Assembly: GCA_003254885.1 (NCBI GenBank)
Contig: QANT01007856.1
Span: 1-64,000 of the forward strand
Direction: 5' to 3'
DNA: 64,000 nt
Origin: Purshia tridentata
Lineage: Eukaryota; Streptophyta; Magnoliopsida; Rosales; Rosaceae
Below, in pieces: positions 49,901 to 62,910 of this stretch. Both the position numbers and the translations under genes were made by a program. Below the pieces are notes generated by a model. It did no database searches, was not told the DNA's origin, and saw only the letters and a list, made by a program, of their open reading frames with translations. Each line of letters starts with the position of its first letter. Positions within the stretch are counted from its first letter, which is position 1.

Positions 49901-52230
49901 TGCATGATAATCTCTAGGTCTCTTGCAGCTTATCAACCTCCAGAACCCCAGGTTAATCAGCCCTCTGCTGAATGCAAGGAATTTGGACAGGTAAACATAA
50001 TAAATTTTGTGTTTTCAGTACCTAACATTTTGTGGAGACAACTGTAATGGAAAAAAAGAACTACAAACCTAATAAATCTAGAAAGTGTGGATGAAGCAGG
50101 CTCAAGGGAGACAGGGGCCTAAAAGAAGGAGAATCAGAAGAAAACAATCCCCTGTAATAGATTGTGAACAGACAATCATTCATGGTCATGTATATCAATC
50201 CTGGCTTCAAGATGCCTCAGATATAGTTTCAAGAAGTGGAAGAAAACGACAGGTTTGTCCCTTGTCTCTAAGGTATATTCTTCAGTTCTTTCCATTCTAT
50301 ACAGTGCAGGAAAAGTTTAACCCCTAAGCTTACTGTGACAAGCAAGGCAACTGCATGCATACCTGCCAACTAAAATTTAAAGAGACTTGGATAATGTATA
50401 GGTTAATTATCAGTTGTGAGTAATGGAGTTGGACATGACTTAGTTTCACAGCAGTATGAAAAAAGTGTTTGATGTTAGGTTACCAAGTAGAAAATTCAAA
50501 TCTACCACAATAATCATGCCATAAATGTATTGTTCTTATGATGTGTATTGCAGTACAAAAACAGAATGTCTACTATGAAGATAGCTAACCTCATGGAGTT
50601 GCCACCTCTTGTACTAATTGATGATTTATTTACACCTGGAAATAAAGAAATATATTATCCACCTCCTCTCCTGGACCTATGGATGAAAAGTACCCAGCCT
50701 CCTCATGACTCGCCTTCTGGTCAGTATTAGTCATAGTTCATTTTGAGAATTTCCTCACGAATAATTCAAGAAATGGAAAGATACCTTAATAATTAATTTG
50801 TGCGCAGAGTTGACCTCCCCACCCCTGCCCCCAGAACCATCATCATCGTCACCTCCTGAAAGACGACATTATCAAGAATCTGTGGGATATGTAAGCCAAT
50901 CCACCAACTATTTAGTTTGCTCATTTCAGAGAAAACAATTAAACTTTTGTCTTACAATTAAAATGTGTTAAAATGTGAAGCCTTTTGAAGATTTTCATAG
51001 CGGAGCTGGCTCCCCGTCCTTAAGAGCTTCCATAGAAAGGCAACGGACAAATTTTCCCAACAGTGACATACCACCTGATTTCATGATGGAACAACTAGGA
51101 GCTAATCTTATGAACAATGGCATGGGGGGAATTGATTCTAACCTGATGGTAACACCTGCAAATTCTGGTATAAATAAATTTCTTTATTACATTGCATCTT
51201 CGTTTCTCTAAGAGAAGTATTGATGTTTCAAACATTTACAGTGTTGTTCTAAGTAGTTATTTGGCTCATTGGAATTTACAGATGGAGTAAGATCCATCCC
51301 GAGCTCAGGATCTGGACAGGGAGTTCCTTCGCATGGTTCCGTAGTCAATTCAGGACGGTTAGCATAATTTTTCTATCAAACTATTTGAAATGTTTCATTA
51401 ATTCTTTCTTTTGACTGATATCTTGAGTTCTTTGACATGTCACATGAAATTAGACTTTTTTTTGCTTCTCCTAATTAAACCCTGTGATGAAGTACTGACT
51501 GTCAACAGATCCAACAAGAAAAGGCCTCATTCTTCATCTAGACTCAACAGTGGTGGACTTGAACCAGTATCAGAGGAGAATACGTGGAGTCAGCCTGATC
51601 CAGATTTCATGTTATCAAGGTTATCTGAAAATGGCCTTACACCTGAGCAAGGTATATAACTTATCAATTCTTTGCTGTTGTTGCAGCAAACATAGCTATG
51701 GGGTTAACTTCTTTAGTTTTTGTGAGATATCAATCACCTTTATCACTATTTCTGCAGAACTGTTGGTGGAAACTGGACCAACACAAACCCAGAAACCAAT
51801 CATCACTGACCCACTTGACAAAATAACTGATGCTATTCGAATGTATGGCTGTCTTTGAGATCTGTTAGATTTCTTGGTCCATAAGTAACTTCGGTTGTAT
51901 ATATGATTTCATTTTCTCCTTGTACTTAAATGCTTGCAGGCAAATGAAAGCACATTTTGACACAGCGGGAACCCCTCAAGTAGAATCCCTGAACAAACTA
52001 GCTGCTGGAATGAATCGGAAAGGAGCAGCTATGTTCTTCTATCGAACTTGTGGTATCCATCCATACTTGTCTTTCTCCTCCTTGCTGATGCTATGTGCTC
52101 GCTTTTACTAAGAAACTAAGATAGGAGTATATTCTCTTGATCTGCAGTTCTTGCTACTCGTGGCTTCCTTCAAGTCGAACAAAAGGTCCCTTACGGAGAG
52201 ATTCTTATATCTAGAGGAGCAAGAATGTGA
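46906..52230 (+). CDS. SYN1: Meiotic cohesin alpha-kleisin REC8 / SYN1 (DIF1)
   Basis: Kleisin subunit that closes the cohesin ring around sister chromatids in meiosis and is cut by separase. Twenty exons: 46906..46958, 47225..47293, 47405..47463, 47555..47599, 47729..47748, 47861..47937, 48140..48260, 48831..48906, 49023..49092, 49330..49427, 49929..49990, 50100..50252, 50554..50719, 50808..50890, 50981..51167, 51282..51357, 51509..51651, 51758..51842, 51940..52052, 52148..52230, giving 612 aa (Arabidopsis SYN1 about 627). The N-terminal Rad21/Rec8 domain is intact (MFYSHQLLARKAPLGQIW, EEILNPSVPMALRLSGILMG, VIVYERKVKLLYDDV). The middle is low-complexity but keeps CEQTIIHGHVYQSWLQD. The C-terminal winged helix that binds SMC1 reads PQVESLNKLAAGMNRKGAAM, VLATRGFLQV, PYGEILISRG. 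Exon 5 is only 20 bases long. No break is seen. Confidence 0.95.
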
Positions 52231-54280
52231 CAGAGGTGAGTTCACCCAAACTTGTATGCCTTTAATTTCCTGACATGTTTAATGCACTGGGGTTACTTGA
52301 TGTAAGAAGTTGTCTTCTGTTACATAATTACAGCATGTCTCATAACACAACATAAATTGAAGAACTTTTGCTTAAATGAAGAAAGTGATACAAGTGGATG
52401 AACGAAGTAGAGGATATTGCTTTCTTTTTATTGTTTATGCACTTTTGTTCTAAATCCCTATTCTGGTAATTTACTACTCCCACTTTCTTGAATTCTACAA
52501 TGGGACATTGCTGTCCTTCCAACAGCTCCATTTTAATTCCGTTATGTGTAGAAAAATTAAAAGTTCAGGGCCCATATATTTAGTTCCTTATCTTACTATA
52601 ATTTTCTATTGTTGAAAATGAAAATATACAATGTGGGTTTGTAACTCGATCTAGTGTTTAAAATCATACATTCAAAGTCTCAACTCTCAAGTACGTAATT
52701 CTCTCTTCAATATCGTTTGATAACAAAAAAAGGAAACAAGGACATGTTGTGTTATTTTTGGAAAACATTTTTCACATTCAATCCCAAAGTTGGAAAAGAA
52801 AAAGAAAATATTTTCATTAAGATTGTATTCATATGGTTAGCAAAAAATAAAATAGAATATTGTATTCATACAAATATATACGATATATTGTATGAATAAA
52901 TATGATATTATAGATTGAAAATGGTAGACTCACATAATAATTATTGTAAACTCTACTATTATTTGTGGATTTCATTCCTTTATTGTGAGAGTCGACACAT
53001 CATATCTAATCCAAAAAGAGTTTTTTTCAATGGATTGAGTCAAAGGGTTGGTGTTGGTAATGAATGTCTCAAAAAAAAAAATCTCAATTAAATTTTGACT
53101 CTTCCAATCATTTTGCTCATGAAATTTGCAGTAGTTTCATGCATACTCACCAATAAGAGAAAGAAAATAGATATAGGATATGTAAGAAATGGACAAGTAC
53201 AAATTTGAAAAAAAAAAATAAAAAAAAATTTCATTGAACTCTGTTTGCAGAACTAAGTTGTTTAAACTAGCAAATTAGCCCAAGTGGAGACAACAGGTAT
53301 GTTGAGAATTAACAGCCTTGCTTTGCACTTAGTATTAACAACTCATAAATTACTCATTCATTTAAAATTTGAATAACGGCTTATTGGGAAGTGCATGCAC
53401 GTACTTCGACCATATAATCTGTAGCCTCAACATATCCAACTGGCAGAGTACAATTCTATGGGAATTGAAAATCCCATATATGGCAAGTTCTGGAGCAACT
53501 TTGGCAACCATGTGAATCCTATTCTGCAACCAAGTGCAGAATGTACCTGGTAGATCTCATAACATGTATTGCTTCTAAAGAAAAGATAAGCAAGGAAGAA
53601 AAATAAAACACACATAAATAAAATGTCATCTACAAAGAATGGCTTGTAATTCTCCACAATTCATGTTCAAGTACCAATAAAAACTATTAAGTGTCCCATA
53701 CTGAAATGTCATTTTAAATAAAATTAAAACAAGTACTTTCTACTGGCCAAAAAAAAAGCAAGTACTATAAATTAATAGTTAATTAGTGTATACGAAGATT
53801 ATTTTGAAATTAAACATTTACTGGTAACGTATACTTTTTTTAACACGACAATTTTGGTAAACTTAGCAATACCGTTATCGTCTTGCACAAGAAATTTTCA
53901 ATATGTCCGACTTATTATACTGAACTTTAATAACAATCTCATAGATAGTTCTACTTGTACCAAATGATTTGAGGATATGAAATAAAATTTTCAATTGTAC
54001 GGTACCCATATTGATATTTCATATGCTTGATTGAACCCAGAAATACTTTGAAATTTCTTTTGCAAAAAAAAAATATTTTGAAATTCTAAAGATGCCTTCT
54101 GTTCTTATCTAGAAGACTAGAAGGAATGCTTGGCGTCACTTACTTTATTAGGGTTTTCCCATTGTGCTTTGGCTTTGCTTAAATAACTATTAAGACAGAG
54201 GTCAGACTCAGAGACCACTAAACAGTAAACAGTAAACAGCACCACTCTCTTCCTCTCTCTCCCCAAAACCCACATTTTGT
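52231..54280. other. Spacer between REC8 and the glutaredoxin-like gene
   Basis: About 2 kb of AT-rich DNA with several short poly-A runs. Nothing coding is supported. Confidence 0.6.
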
Positions 54281-54317
54281 TCTCTCTCTCTCTCTCTCTN
54301 CCCCCCCCCCCCCCCCC
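54281..54317. repeat. (TC)n, one N, then a run of 17 C directly before a start codon
   Basis: TC repeats fill 54281..54299, N is at 54300 and cytosines at 54301..54317. The next base is the A of the ATG at 54318. It looks like an unresolved seam. Confidence 0.9.
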
Positions 54318-55034
54318 ATGTGGTCACCATCGTGGTTGAAATCACCAAGCATGAAGGTGCACACAGGCAAAACCCCGAGATCACAGCGAAGATTTTCCTT
54401 CTCATCCTTTAAAGACATCCAAACCCTCTGCAAACCCGAGTCCGAATCCCTCAGCCCCCGGAGCGCCTCCATTTTGCACCGGGTCCGGATATCCACCTCG
54501 GTCCTACGCCTGTGGGCCCACCGCAATTCCGCGGCCCCACACAGCCCCAAACTACCTGAAGACGCTGACCAGCGCGTGGTAATCTACTACACCAGCCTCC
54601 GCGTGGTCCGCAGGACCTTCGAGGACTGCAGAGTCGTCCGATCGATCCTCCGCGGGTTCCGCGTCCCGATCGACGAACGAGATCTGTCGATGGACCCCAA
54701 GTTCCTGGACGAGCTGCAAGAGATCACGGGCAACAAGACTCTCACTCTGCCCATGGTTTTCATTGGCGGGCTCTACATTGGTGGGGCCGAGGAGGTCAGA
54801 CAGCTCCACGAGACTGGGGAGATGAAGAGGTTGATTCAAGGGCTCCCAGTGGTGGACCCCACAGCCTGTGATTTGTGTGGAGGGCTAAGATTCGTTCTCT
54901 GTCAAAAGTGTAATGGGAGTCACAAGGTCTACAGCGACAAAGGCGGATTTAGGGCTTGTACGGCTTGCAACGTGAACGGTCTAATTATGTGTGCCTCGTG
55001 CTCTTCGGTGCGCCGGCGAGATACACAAGTATAG
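54318..55034 (+). CDS. Glutaredoxin-like protein with C-terminal CxxC zinc-finger repeats, intronless
   Basis: 238 aa in one exon (At5g39865-type uncharacterised family). A basic N-terminus MWSPSWLKSPSM resembles plant relatives. The glutaredoxin-like fold runs from about residue 87: RVVIYYTSLRVVRRTFEDC, VPIDERDLSMDPKFLDELQE, LTLPMVFIGGLYIGGAEEVR. The usual N-terminal active-site CxxC is replaced by TSLR, with only a downstream Cys (EDC), so classical disulfide chemistry is unlikely. The C-terminal part carries four CxxC motifs: CDLCGG, CQKCNG, CTACNV, CASCSS, resembling a DnaJ-type zinc-binding region. The start follows a poly-C run and may be affected by the ambiguous base upstream. Function is unknown. 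Confidence 0.88.
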   Translation: MWSPSWLKSPSMKVHTGKTPRSQRRFSFSSFKDIQTLCKPESESLSPRSASILHRVRISTSVLRLWAHRNSAAPHSPKLPEDADQRVVIYYTSLRVVRRTFEDCRVVRSILRGFRVPIDERDLSMDPKFLDELQEITGNKTLTLPMVFIGGLYIGGAEEVRQLHETGEMKRLIQGLPVVDPTACDLCGGLRFVLCQKCNGSHKVYSDKGGFRACTACNVNGLIMCASCSSVRRRDTQV

Positions 55035-58000
55035 CCCCCGATCCTTCAAAACATAAAATTAAATGAAAAACACATTTGATCGATCATCGTTTTAATTTGT
55101 TATATTAATTACTTGAGTTAAGGAGTATGGGATGGGATTAATGAGACTAGAATTGTAGTTTATCTAAATTTTGATTTAGCATTTTAGTAATTTGAAGAAG
55201 TTTAAATTATCTCATTTGAATCGTTGATGGTGATCCTTTTGCTTAATAAAAGTTTATTACTATCGAAAAGTTTAAATGTTTAATTTGCACTTTATATTTC
55301 ATAACGGGTGTATAATTGCATATATATAATTTAGTTGTTTGTGTTCTTGCTGTTTGTTGTGTGGGTTGGCGCTTGCCTTTGGGTCCTTACCTTCAAATCT
55401 TTTATGAAGTATTTTTATTTAAAAGGATATCTTATTCATTTTAGAAGTACTACAACATTTGTGTTTTTTTGTTAATTTCTCCAGGACGGGGTATTGGGAG
55501 ATAAATTCATATGTCAATGTCAGTAAAAAATTTACACCGATGGATTGAATATGATCATGAATCGTTCATCACTCGCTCATGTCCCTCATCACCCACATTT
55601 CGTTTTTATCTATACCATATTAATTTTTGTAACAAAATTTTGAATTTGTTACCTATTGAGTTTTTGTATTGGCTTGCCAAATTATTAAAAAATTAGTGCA
55701 TTTCCATATTAAACGCCTTGTTCATTAGCTTTCCTAATCTATTGTGTGTGCCAATAGGAAATTGTGGTGTTGTGGGCATGGTCAGCAGCATTCAAATTTT
55801 GTATATTCAATGAAATATTCTTCTGTCAGAATCTGTTGATATAGCGGCTGTGGTATTGTTTAAAAATTGTTTGGCTGTATTATAAAATAAATGTCTACAT
55901 CCATTTAGATGAGAATACAAAACAAGTTGGGTTATGGACCTATGGTGAGGAAATAACATATGAAATTTCAAAATACTGTATTATAAGGGCCTTTTCCCAT
56001 AATTGTTTTTGGGCCAGCCCATGAATTCACATATTTCTACTTGTCCTTAGCTGCTTGGAGAGAGCATTGTCTTTTTTTTTTTGGGCCAGGAGAGAGAGCA
56101 TTGTCAAATCCAGAGCCAAACAACAACATCGATCCAAATTAGACAATCGTTCAAATATTTTTAAACAAATTTTATGTGATTGAAACACAATTGAAGCATC
56201 TTAATATTTCTAGTTAAATTTTTGAAGGCTATATCATATATGTTAAAACCTAATATAAAATTAGCAAATTAGGTGTTTAGAGATTAATGTAAAGACTCAT
56301 ATAAAATAAGTCATTATAATTAACCGATTCTGTTAACAAATGCCATTTCTCATTCAACTACGCTCAGTTGCTTGGTATTATCACATGATGATTAAGAGGA
56401 AGAACAATCTCCTACAAGTTTTTCTTCATATCCACATCCACTCGAGACTTTTGCTTGCGACTCGTGACCAACTTGTGACCACGTGTACGACACAAAGCGG
56501 TATATTAAGTAACCTATCAATTCGAAGAGCCTAGCGGGACAACATCAATTACATCATCATCATGTTCAATATTTCACGCTCATGACTATGTTATATATAT
56601 TTATATATATATTCTACATAACCAAATAAATTACGCATTTGGTGATAGTTCTGCTGTATACTATATATAATTATTAAATTAAACAACCTAACCCTAAATC
56701 TGAATTATGTGGCAGGCCTACAGTAGTACAGTGGAACTATGATTAATATCATTATTTTAAGTTTTATTTTTATTTTAATGTAGAAATCTTAAAGTCAATG
56801 GTTTGCTACAGCAATCACCAAAACAACAGGAAAGTTTCCGCACATGCATGGACCACATACAGGTATAGGTTTTAATTTTTAAAGCTAATTTACTTGGTGA
56901 TTATTGATTAGGTGTTCTTTCTCTTGTAATATTAAGGGATTTTTTAATTAAGTTTATTGTGAGATTCATTTTATATTATATTTTAATGGTCGAAACCGTT
57001 TATTTTTATGTGCTGTCTATCTGTGATTCTTGCTTTCCTATTTAGAGGCATATAACCTACAAATACCCTTTTTTCTAAACAAAATTGTATCCCAAAATTA
57101 CCAAATAATTTGGTTCTACTGTTCTAACGAACATCCATAGAGCTAATTTTTTTTCCTTTTAAATGTCGAATAGGGCCTACTATTAGTCTATTACGTGGTG
57201 AGTTATGTTTTCGATTGCTATCCAATATACATAAAAAATGCCCATTTTGTTGAAATTTTCGCTAGTTTTGAATTTCGTTCATTTTTATTTAAGTTTGGTC
57301 AGAAACCATTAAAAAAAGAGTTTTGTTTTTCCTTCTTATTACATACAAAACTATCAAAGCCTATAAATTATTGGAGACTTTTGCTACCCAGAAAATAATT
57401 ATTTTTGGGAGGATTGTAAATTTCGTGGCAGGTGCGTCGACTCAAAGACTTATCCAAATGAGAGTGCTTTACTGAGTCAATTACTCAATTTAAAGACAAC
57501 ACAAGTGTGCTTTGTCTATTTGTCTGTGTTATTATTCCACAATTCCTTGCCGTCTCTTGATGGGCAGGTTCAAAACGACTGACTAAAATCTAAACCCGCG
57601 TTTATTTCCAAAAAAAAAAAAAAACATACGCGCCCGCGTCCTATTACTCAGCTTCTCTTCCATTTCCAAGCTCTCACTGCCAAAACTTGCGTACGCTTTG
57701 GTTCTTTAGACCCATTCGCATTTGGGTTCATTCCCTTTTGTTAATTTGCCATGACCCTTTTTCACTTACACTCCAAAACATAAGATTATTCTTTTGTTGT
57801 TTTCATTAAATATATGAATTCAAAGTACGCGTTTTTCAAACATTTATGGGGTCTAAGTTAGTTTGCAAGTATGAGAACACGTTTTTTGATCTTTACTCAT
57901 TTGCTTTTCAACCCAACTCTGGTTTTTGAACATAAAGTTCTAATCTGGGTTTCCTCCGGGTCAACTCTGTTTCCGTTTAAAGTTCAAACTCGTTTGTGTT

Positions 58001-58048
58001 TGCTCTGTTCTTGATTGGGTTTGTGTTGATCGTGATAAAGAATTAAAG
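55035..58048. other. Spacer upstream of the receptor pseudokinase
   Basis: About 3 kb of AT-rich DNA; the last few hundred bases are probably the kinase gene's 5' UTR and promoter. No gene is supported. Confidence 0.6.
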
Positions 58049-61000
58049 ATGGACAAGAAGTGGAGATTCAGTCGGGTCAGAAACCGTTTGGGGATACTGT
58101 GTATGGTGGTGGTTTGCTTGCTGTTTCAGAATTTGAGTTTGTGTAGGTCTTTGAATGATGAAGGTATGGGATTACTGATTTGAGTTGCTGTGCTTTTCGT
58201 GTTTACTGTTTGTTGTTTGGTTCTTGTGACAGTGAAGGAAAATGTTTAACGAAATGGTTGTTTCTTGTACAGGTTTGGCGCTGTTGAGGTTTAAAGATAG
58301 AGTAGTGAGTGACCCATTTGGCGCTTTGTCAAATTGGAATGATGATGATGGAGAACTTGACCCGTGCTCATGGTTCGGGGTCGAGTGCTCAGATGGAAAA
58401 GTTGTGGATTTGTGAGTACTTTCTTTCTCTTCCATTTTCTTTGCGTTCTGTTTGGTTACTACTGAAACGAATTGTATTCTTCAGGATACTGAGGGTGGTA
58501 ACTTTGATTGATATAAATAAAGTGTACAGACAAGAGTCCTAATCAAAACACAATAAAACTTACAAAAATAATCATTAAATACAAGATAACAACTAAGACT
58601 ATCTATCCTGAGAAGTATCGAAGTAAGCTTGGGACTCTAGTGTCGGAGGAGTCTCAGACTCTTGGTGCGGATGAAGTTGTGAAGATGAGGACTGTTTATC
58701 AACTACGAAAGCTAGAAAAGTATAAGAGATTAAAATTGAATCTTAGGCAATCTACTAAATTATTGAGGAACTTAAGATTGGAAATTTTAAGTTGGTTCAA
58801 AAGGCTTTTTTCCTTTCGGTTCATGAACCGGCTACAAATACATGTGATTTCATTTTGGTTTTAATTCAAGGACATAATCAAGCCCTGAAAGGAAAAATTG
58901 GGCAACATTAACTTCTGAACGATTATTAGCTACTAAAATTATATAGTGTCAAGTAATCACTATTATCATCCTCTAAGGTTTTAGAACATCAGGTTTATAG
59001 GTGTCAAAGGCACCCAATATTGGACGTTGGCTACTTTAGTTTTATCGCCCCATGGATTCTATTACAGATCAGTCAAAACCTTGAACTTGATGACTAATGA
59101 CCCAATTGTTCGGTATAGTAGTACTGCCATTTTTTTTACAAATAATGATTCATTGTACATTTTAGGTGGTTTCAATTTTGCTGCTGTTGGCTAACTGATT
59201 CTAAAGTTAGATGTATATGATGCGCAGGAACTTAAAAGATCTTTGTCTTGAGGGAATTTTATCATCTGAGCTCGGGAACCTTGTTCACATAAAGTCGATG
59301 TAAGCATTTTTGTATAACTACCTCGATATGTAATGATTAGTAATAAATTTCTTTGAGCTCCTGCTCTGGTATATCCTGCTAAACTAATGTTTTCCTACAG
59401 TGTTTTGCGCAACAACTCCTTTACAGGGATCATTCCTGGAGGGATCGGAGAGTTGAAGGAATTGGAGGTGTTAGATTTAGGATACAATAACTTCAGTGGA
59501 CCACTTCCGGCTGACCTTGGCAGTAATTTGTCATTGGCAATCCTGTAGGTTGACCTGTCAAACAATTCAGTTCTTATATAGGTCACTTATCTCCCATATA
59601 TGCATAGTAATTCAATTTTCTTCTCACATTGCAGCCTACTGGACAACAACAAGCTTCTTGGTAGCTTATCTCCTGAAATTTACCAAATGAAGATGCTTTC
59701 TGAATTTCAAGTTGATGAAAATCAACTTTCTGGTGCAGCCAGACAATCATCTTGCAACGAAAGATCCATTTCATGGTATGTAATTGCAATCAGACTTTCC
59801 GAGGCACCTTTATGTGGTTTTTGAGTGAAACTTCTTTCATGATCATTTATTTTTGTTCATAAATTCAAAAACAGAATCATGAGTAATGATATTGGAATAA
59901 TGAGTTTATCACCCTCCATCACGGAGTATAATAATGTCATTATATGCCTTTGACAAACTTTGTTCTTGTTTTCTTTGTAATGCATTTTCATGAGATATTT
60001 ATTTATTAGAAACAGAGCATATTCTGCTTTATCTAATGTTGTTTTTTTTATCCTTGCTAGGAACCTTCCTCATGCTGAACACTCCGGTCATGGGAGACTG
60101 CTGCAAGCGGGAGGTGTCCCTTCACCAAAGGCTCCACCAAGACAGCCTGCAAATATTCCTAGCTCGAATCCAAGGGCATCCAACGAAGCACCAAGGCTAC
60201 CTCCTGCTTCAGCCGAATTACCAAATATTCCAGCATCTTCCACAAATACTAATGCTGCACCTGAGCCAAGCTTGAGTCCAACTTTCCCACCTACCACATC
60301 TGCTTCCCCACCTTCACTTTCTGCTCCAGTGCCTTCCACCACAGGAAGTTCCCAAAAGAAAAGTTCCGGTTCGAACAATCAAGTTGCAATATTGGCTGGG
60401 GCCTTTGGCGGTGCTTCTCTTGTAGTTCTAATCATTGGCATTTATCTCTACAAAAGCGACAAGGTAGCTACTGTCAAACCTTGGGTCACAGGATTAAGCG
60501 GACAGCTCCAGAAAGCCTTTGTAACTGGTAAGGCTTCTTAATTTTATGTTGCTAAATAATTGCTAATGCACTTTTAACTGTCAAACTTGGCCCTGCACAT
60601 GTATCTCATTTACCCCTGTGTATGAGTGTGCATATATTATAAGTCATTAGAGAGAAGAATTGTATTTAGGCTACTTAATCAAGTCATAAGGGGAGCAAAA
60701 AACCTTTAATTATGAAAACTTTAATTTTGTTCAATATTTTGTAAATAGTCCTGATACGGATGGTAAATCATGTGTTTGTGATTAGAGTTGGTTCAGAAGT
60801 TTTTAATGATGAGAACCTTAGGTGTTAGGCCATTAGCCGTCAGCAGGTGCATGATGCTGCAAAGTAGGCAGATCAGCAGCTCCCTTTCCCAACCCCTTCT
60901 GTTAGATAAATTGTTCATGTTTGTGTTGCAAGTTTTGTGTATTATTCATGATATGGAATTTTCATTGCAGGTGTACCAACGCTTAAGAGATCAGAGCTTG

Positions 61001-62084
61001 AAGCGGCTTGTGAAGATTTCAGTAATGTAATAGGTACTTCACCAATTGGCACAGTGTACAAAGGGACATTGTCTAGTGGTGTCGAGATTGCTGTGGTTTC
61101 TGTTGCAGCAACATCTGCCAACGGTTGGAGCAGGAATTTAGAGTTGCAGTTTAGGAAAAAGGTATTAAACAAAACAAAGCTATAAAACGATATGTTTGTT
61201 TCTTGTGGTCTGACAGGCTCTAATTGTTCTAATGCTTACGGTTTCAGATTGAGACACTATCAAAAGTGAACCACAAGAATTTTGTCAGCCTTATTGGGTA
61301 TTGCGAGGAAGATGAACCTTTTACTAGAATGATGGTTTTTGAATATGCTCCCAATGGGACACTTTTTGAGCATTTACACAGTGAGTATATACCCATTCTT
61401 GCTAAACTTATGTGGCCTTTTCTTGAGTGTTTCTGTTTGTGGCAATAATGCATGAGATATCTAATTCATGTTTGTGAAACTGCAGTAAGAGAAGCTGAGC
61501 ACTTGGACTGGGGAATGCGACTGAGGATTGCAATGGGCATGGCGTACTGCCTTGAGTATATGCACCAGCTGAACCCACCTATAGCCCACAACAACTTGAA
61601 TTCTTCGGCCATCCAGCTAACTGAGGATTATGCACCGAAGGTCTCGGAGTTTACTTTCTTGAATGAGATAGCTGAAGCTGAGAAAGAATCATCCAGCCTA
61701 AAACTTTTTAACACACCATCAGCAAGCCAAGAAAGTAATGTTTACAACTTTGGGGTAATATTGTTCGAAATGGTAACAGGCAGACTTCCTTATTCAGCGG
61801 ATAATGGCTCTCTCGAAGACTGGGCTTCTGACTATTTGAGATGGGAGCAACCCCTCAAAGAAATGGTTGATCCAACACTGGAATCTTTCCAAGAGGAGAA
61901 GCTGGAGCAAATTGGAGAATTAATAAGATCTTGTATCAATCCTGACATCAAACAAAGGCCACCAATGAGAGAAGTCACTGCGAGATTGAGAGAAATAACT
62001 GGAATTTCACCTGATGGGGCAACCCCAAAGCTCTCCCCACTTTGGTGGGCTGAGCTTGAACTTTTGGCTCCAGATGGAAGCTAG
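58049..62084 (+). CDS. Probable inactive LRR receptor-like kinase (At2g40270/At3g56050, MRH1/MDIS2-type)
   Basis: Membrane receptor of the LRR-VI class, 666 aa from nine exons: 58049..58163, 58273..58411, 59228..59299, 59401..59544, 59635..59775, 60061..60527, 60971..61161, 61248..61380, 61486..62084. Order of parts: signal peptide (LGILCMVVVCLLFQNLSLC), LRR N-terminal cap (ALLRFKDRVVSDPFGALSNW), three to four LRRs, a Pro/Ser-rich juxtamembrane region, a transmembrane helix (GASLVVLIIGIYLY), and a kinase-like domain. Catalytic residues are missing: the VAIK lysine is replaced (EIAVVSVAAT), HRDLKxxN is IAHNNLNSSA, and DFG is SEF. It is thus a pseudokinase, as in this subfamily. Intron 2 (58412..59227) is 816 bases. 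Confidence 0.92.
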
Positions 62085-62808
62085 AAGCAGCCCGGATTGT
62101 AATCATGAACATGTACGCTTTCCATCTTCTGTAGCTGGCTGGAATGGCACTAAATAGTTGCCTTAATTGAAGTGCTTGTATTTATGGCAGGGTGATAGAA
62201 TTCTACTTGTATATAACAGAGATAGGGTGAAAAATATGTCAATTTGTGCTTAGATTTTTTGTAAATTGTGAAAAAGGCACAACAGAATACATAACCTGTC
62301 AATTAGTTTCTTTGTTCATTCAACTGTGATGAACTTCAATGAGAGAGCACCTTTCAGGGGGACAAGCATGAATTTTTGAAATATGTCTCGGTCTATGAAG
62401 TATATTCTTGGCTGATTTTGTTTCGGATTAAAGGCCTCACGCAATGCACTTGTTCTCCTTTCTGTGAATATGGAAATATAAACCGAAGACCACCGTTTAA
62501 AACGAATTTTACTTTTTGGAAGCAGAAATTAAAAAAACATCTCCTCTTGGATTTACAAAACCTTCATTTTGGTAGTAACCATAGGAAAGTCAAATCCAAA
62601 GCAAAACCAAACAAGAACTCTCTCTCTCTCTCTCTCTTATTAAAAAGCAGAAGAACTAAAAAAGGGGGATTTATTTTCATTAACCGAAGAGAGATGGCCT
62701 TCACGTAGTGGGAATTTGGAATAATGTAAGTCGTTGACATGCAGCTTAGTAGTCCCCACGTCAATAACACTAGTTCGTGTCACCAAATATTCCCTTAATC
62801 CAATAAAC
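62085..62808. other. Spacer and promoter upstream of the Ole e 1-like gene
   Basis: 3' UTR of the pseudokinase, a (CT)n run at 62618..62637, and the promoter of the next gene. No other gene is supported. Confidence 0.55.
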
Positions 62809-62816
62809 TATATATA
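62809..62816 (+). promoter_or_regulatory. Putative TATA box of the Ole e 1-like gene
   Basis: TATATATA about 100 bases upstream of the ATG at 62911. Confidence 0.5.
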
Positions 62817-62910
62817 CCACCCATTTCAATCCCTCTCTTCATTCAAACCCTCCTTTTCTTCTCTACACTCTTACAAGCTCCTGCAGTCCCTCCAAATCAG
62901 GTCCAACAAA

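Noticed and set aside
58640-58864. 74-codon basic frame in intron 2 of the pseudokinase
   Set aside because: No known domain, and it lies inside an intron fixed by the conserved LRR coding exons. A transposon relic is possible but not demonstrable.
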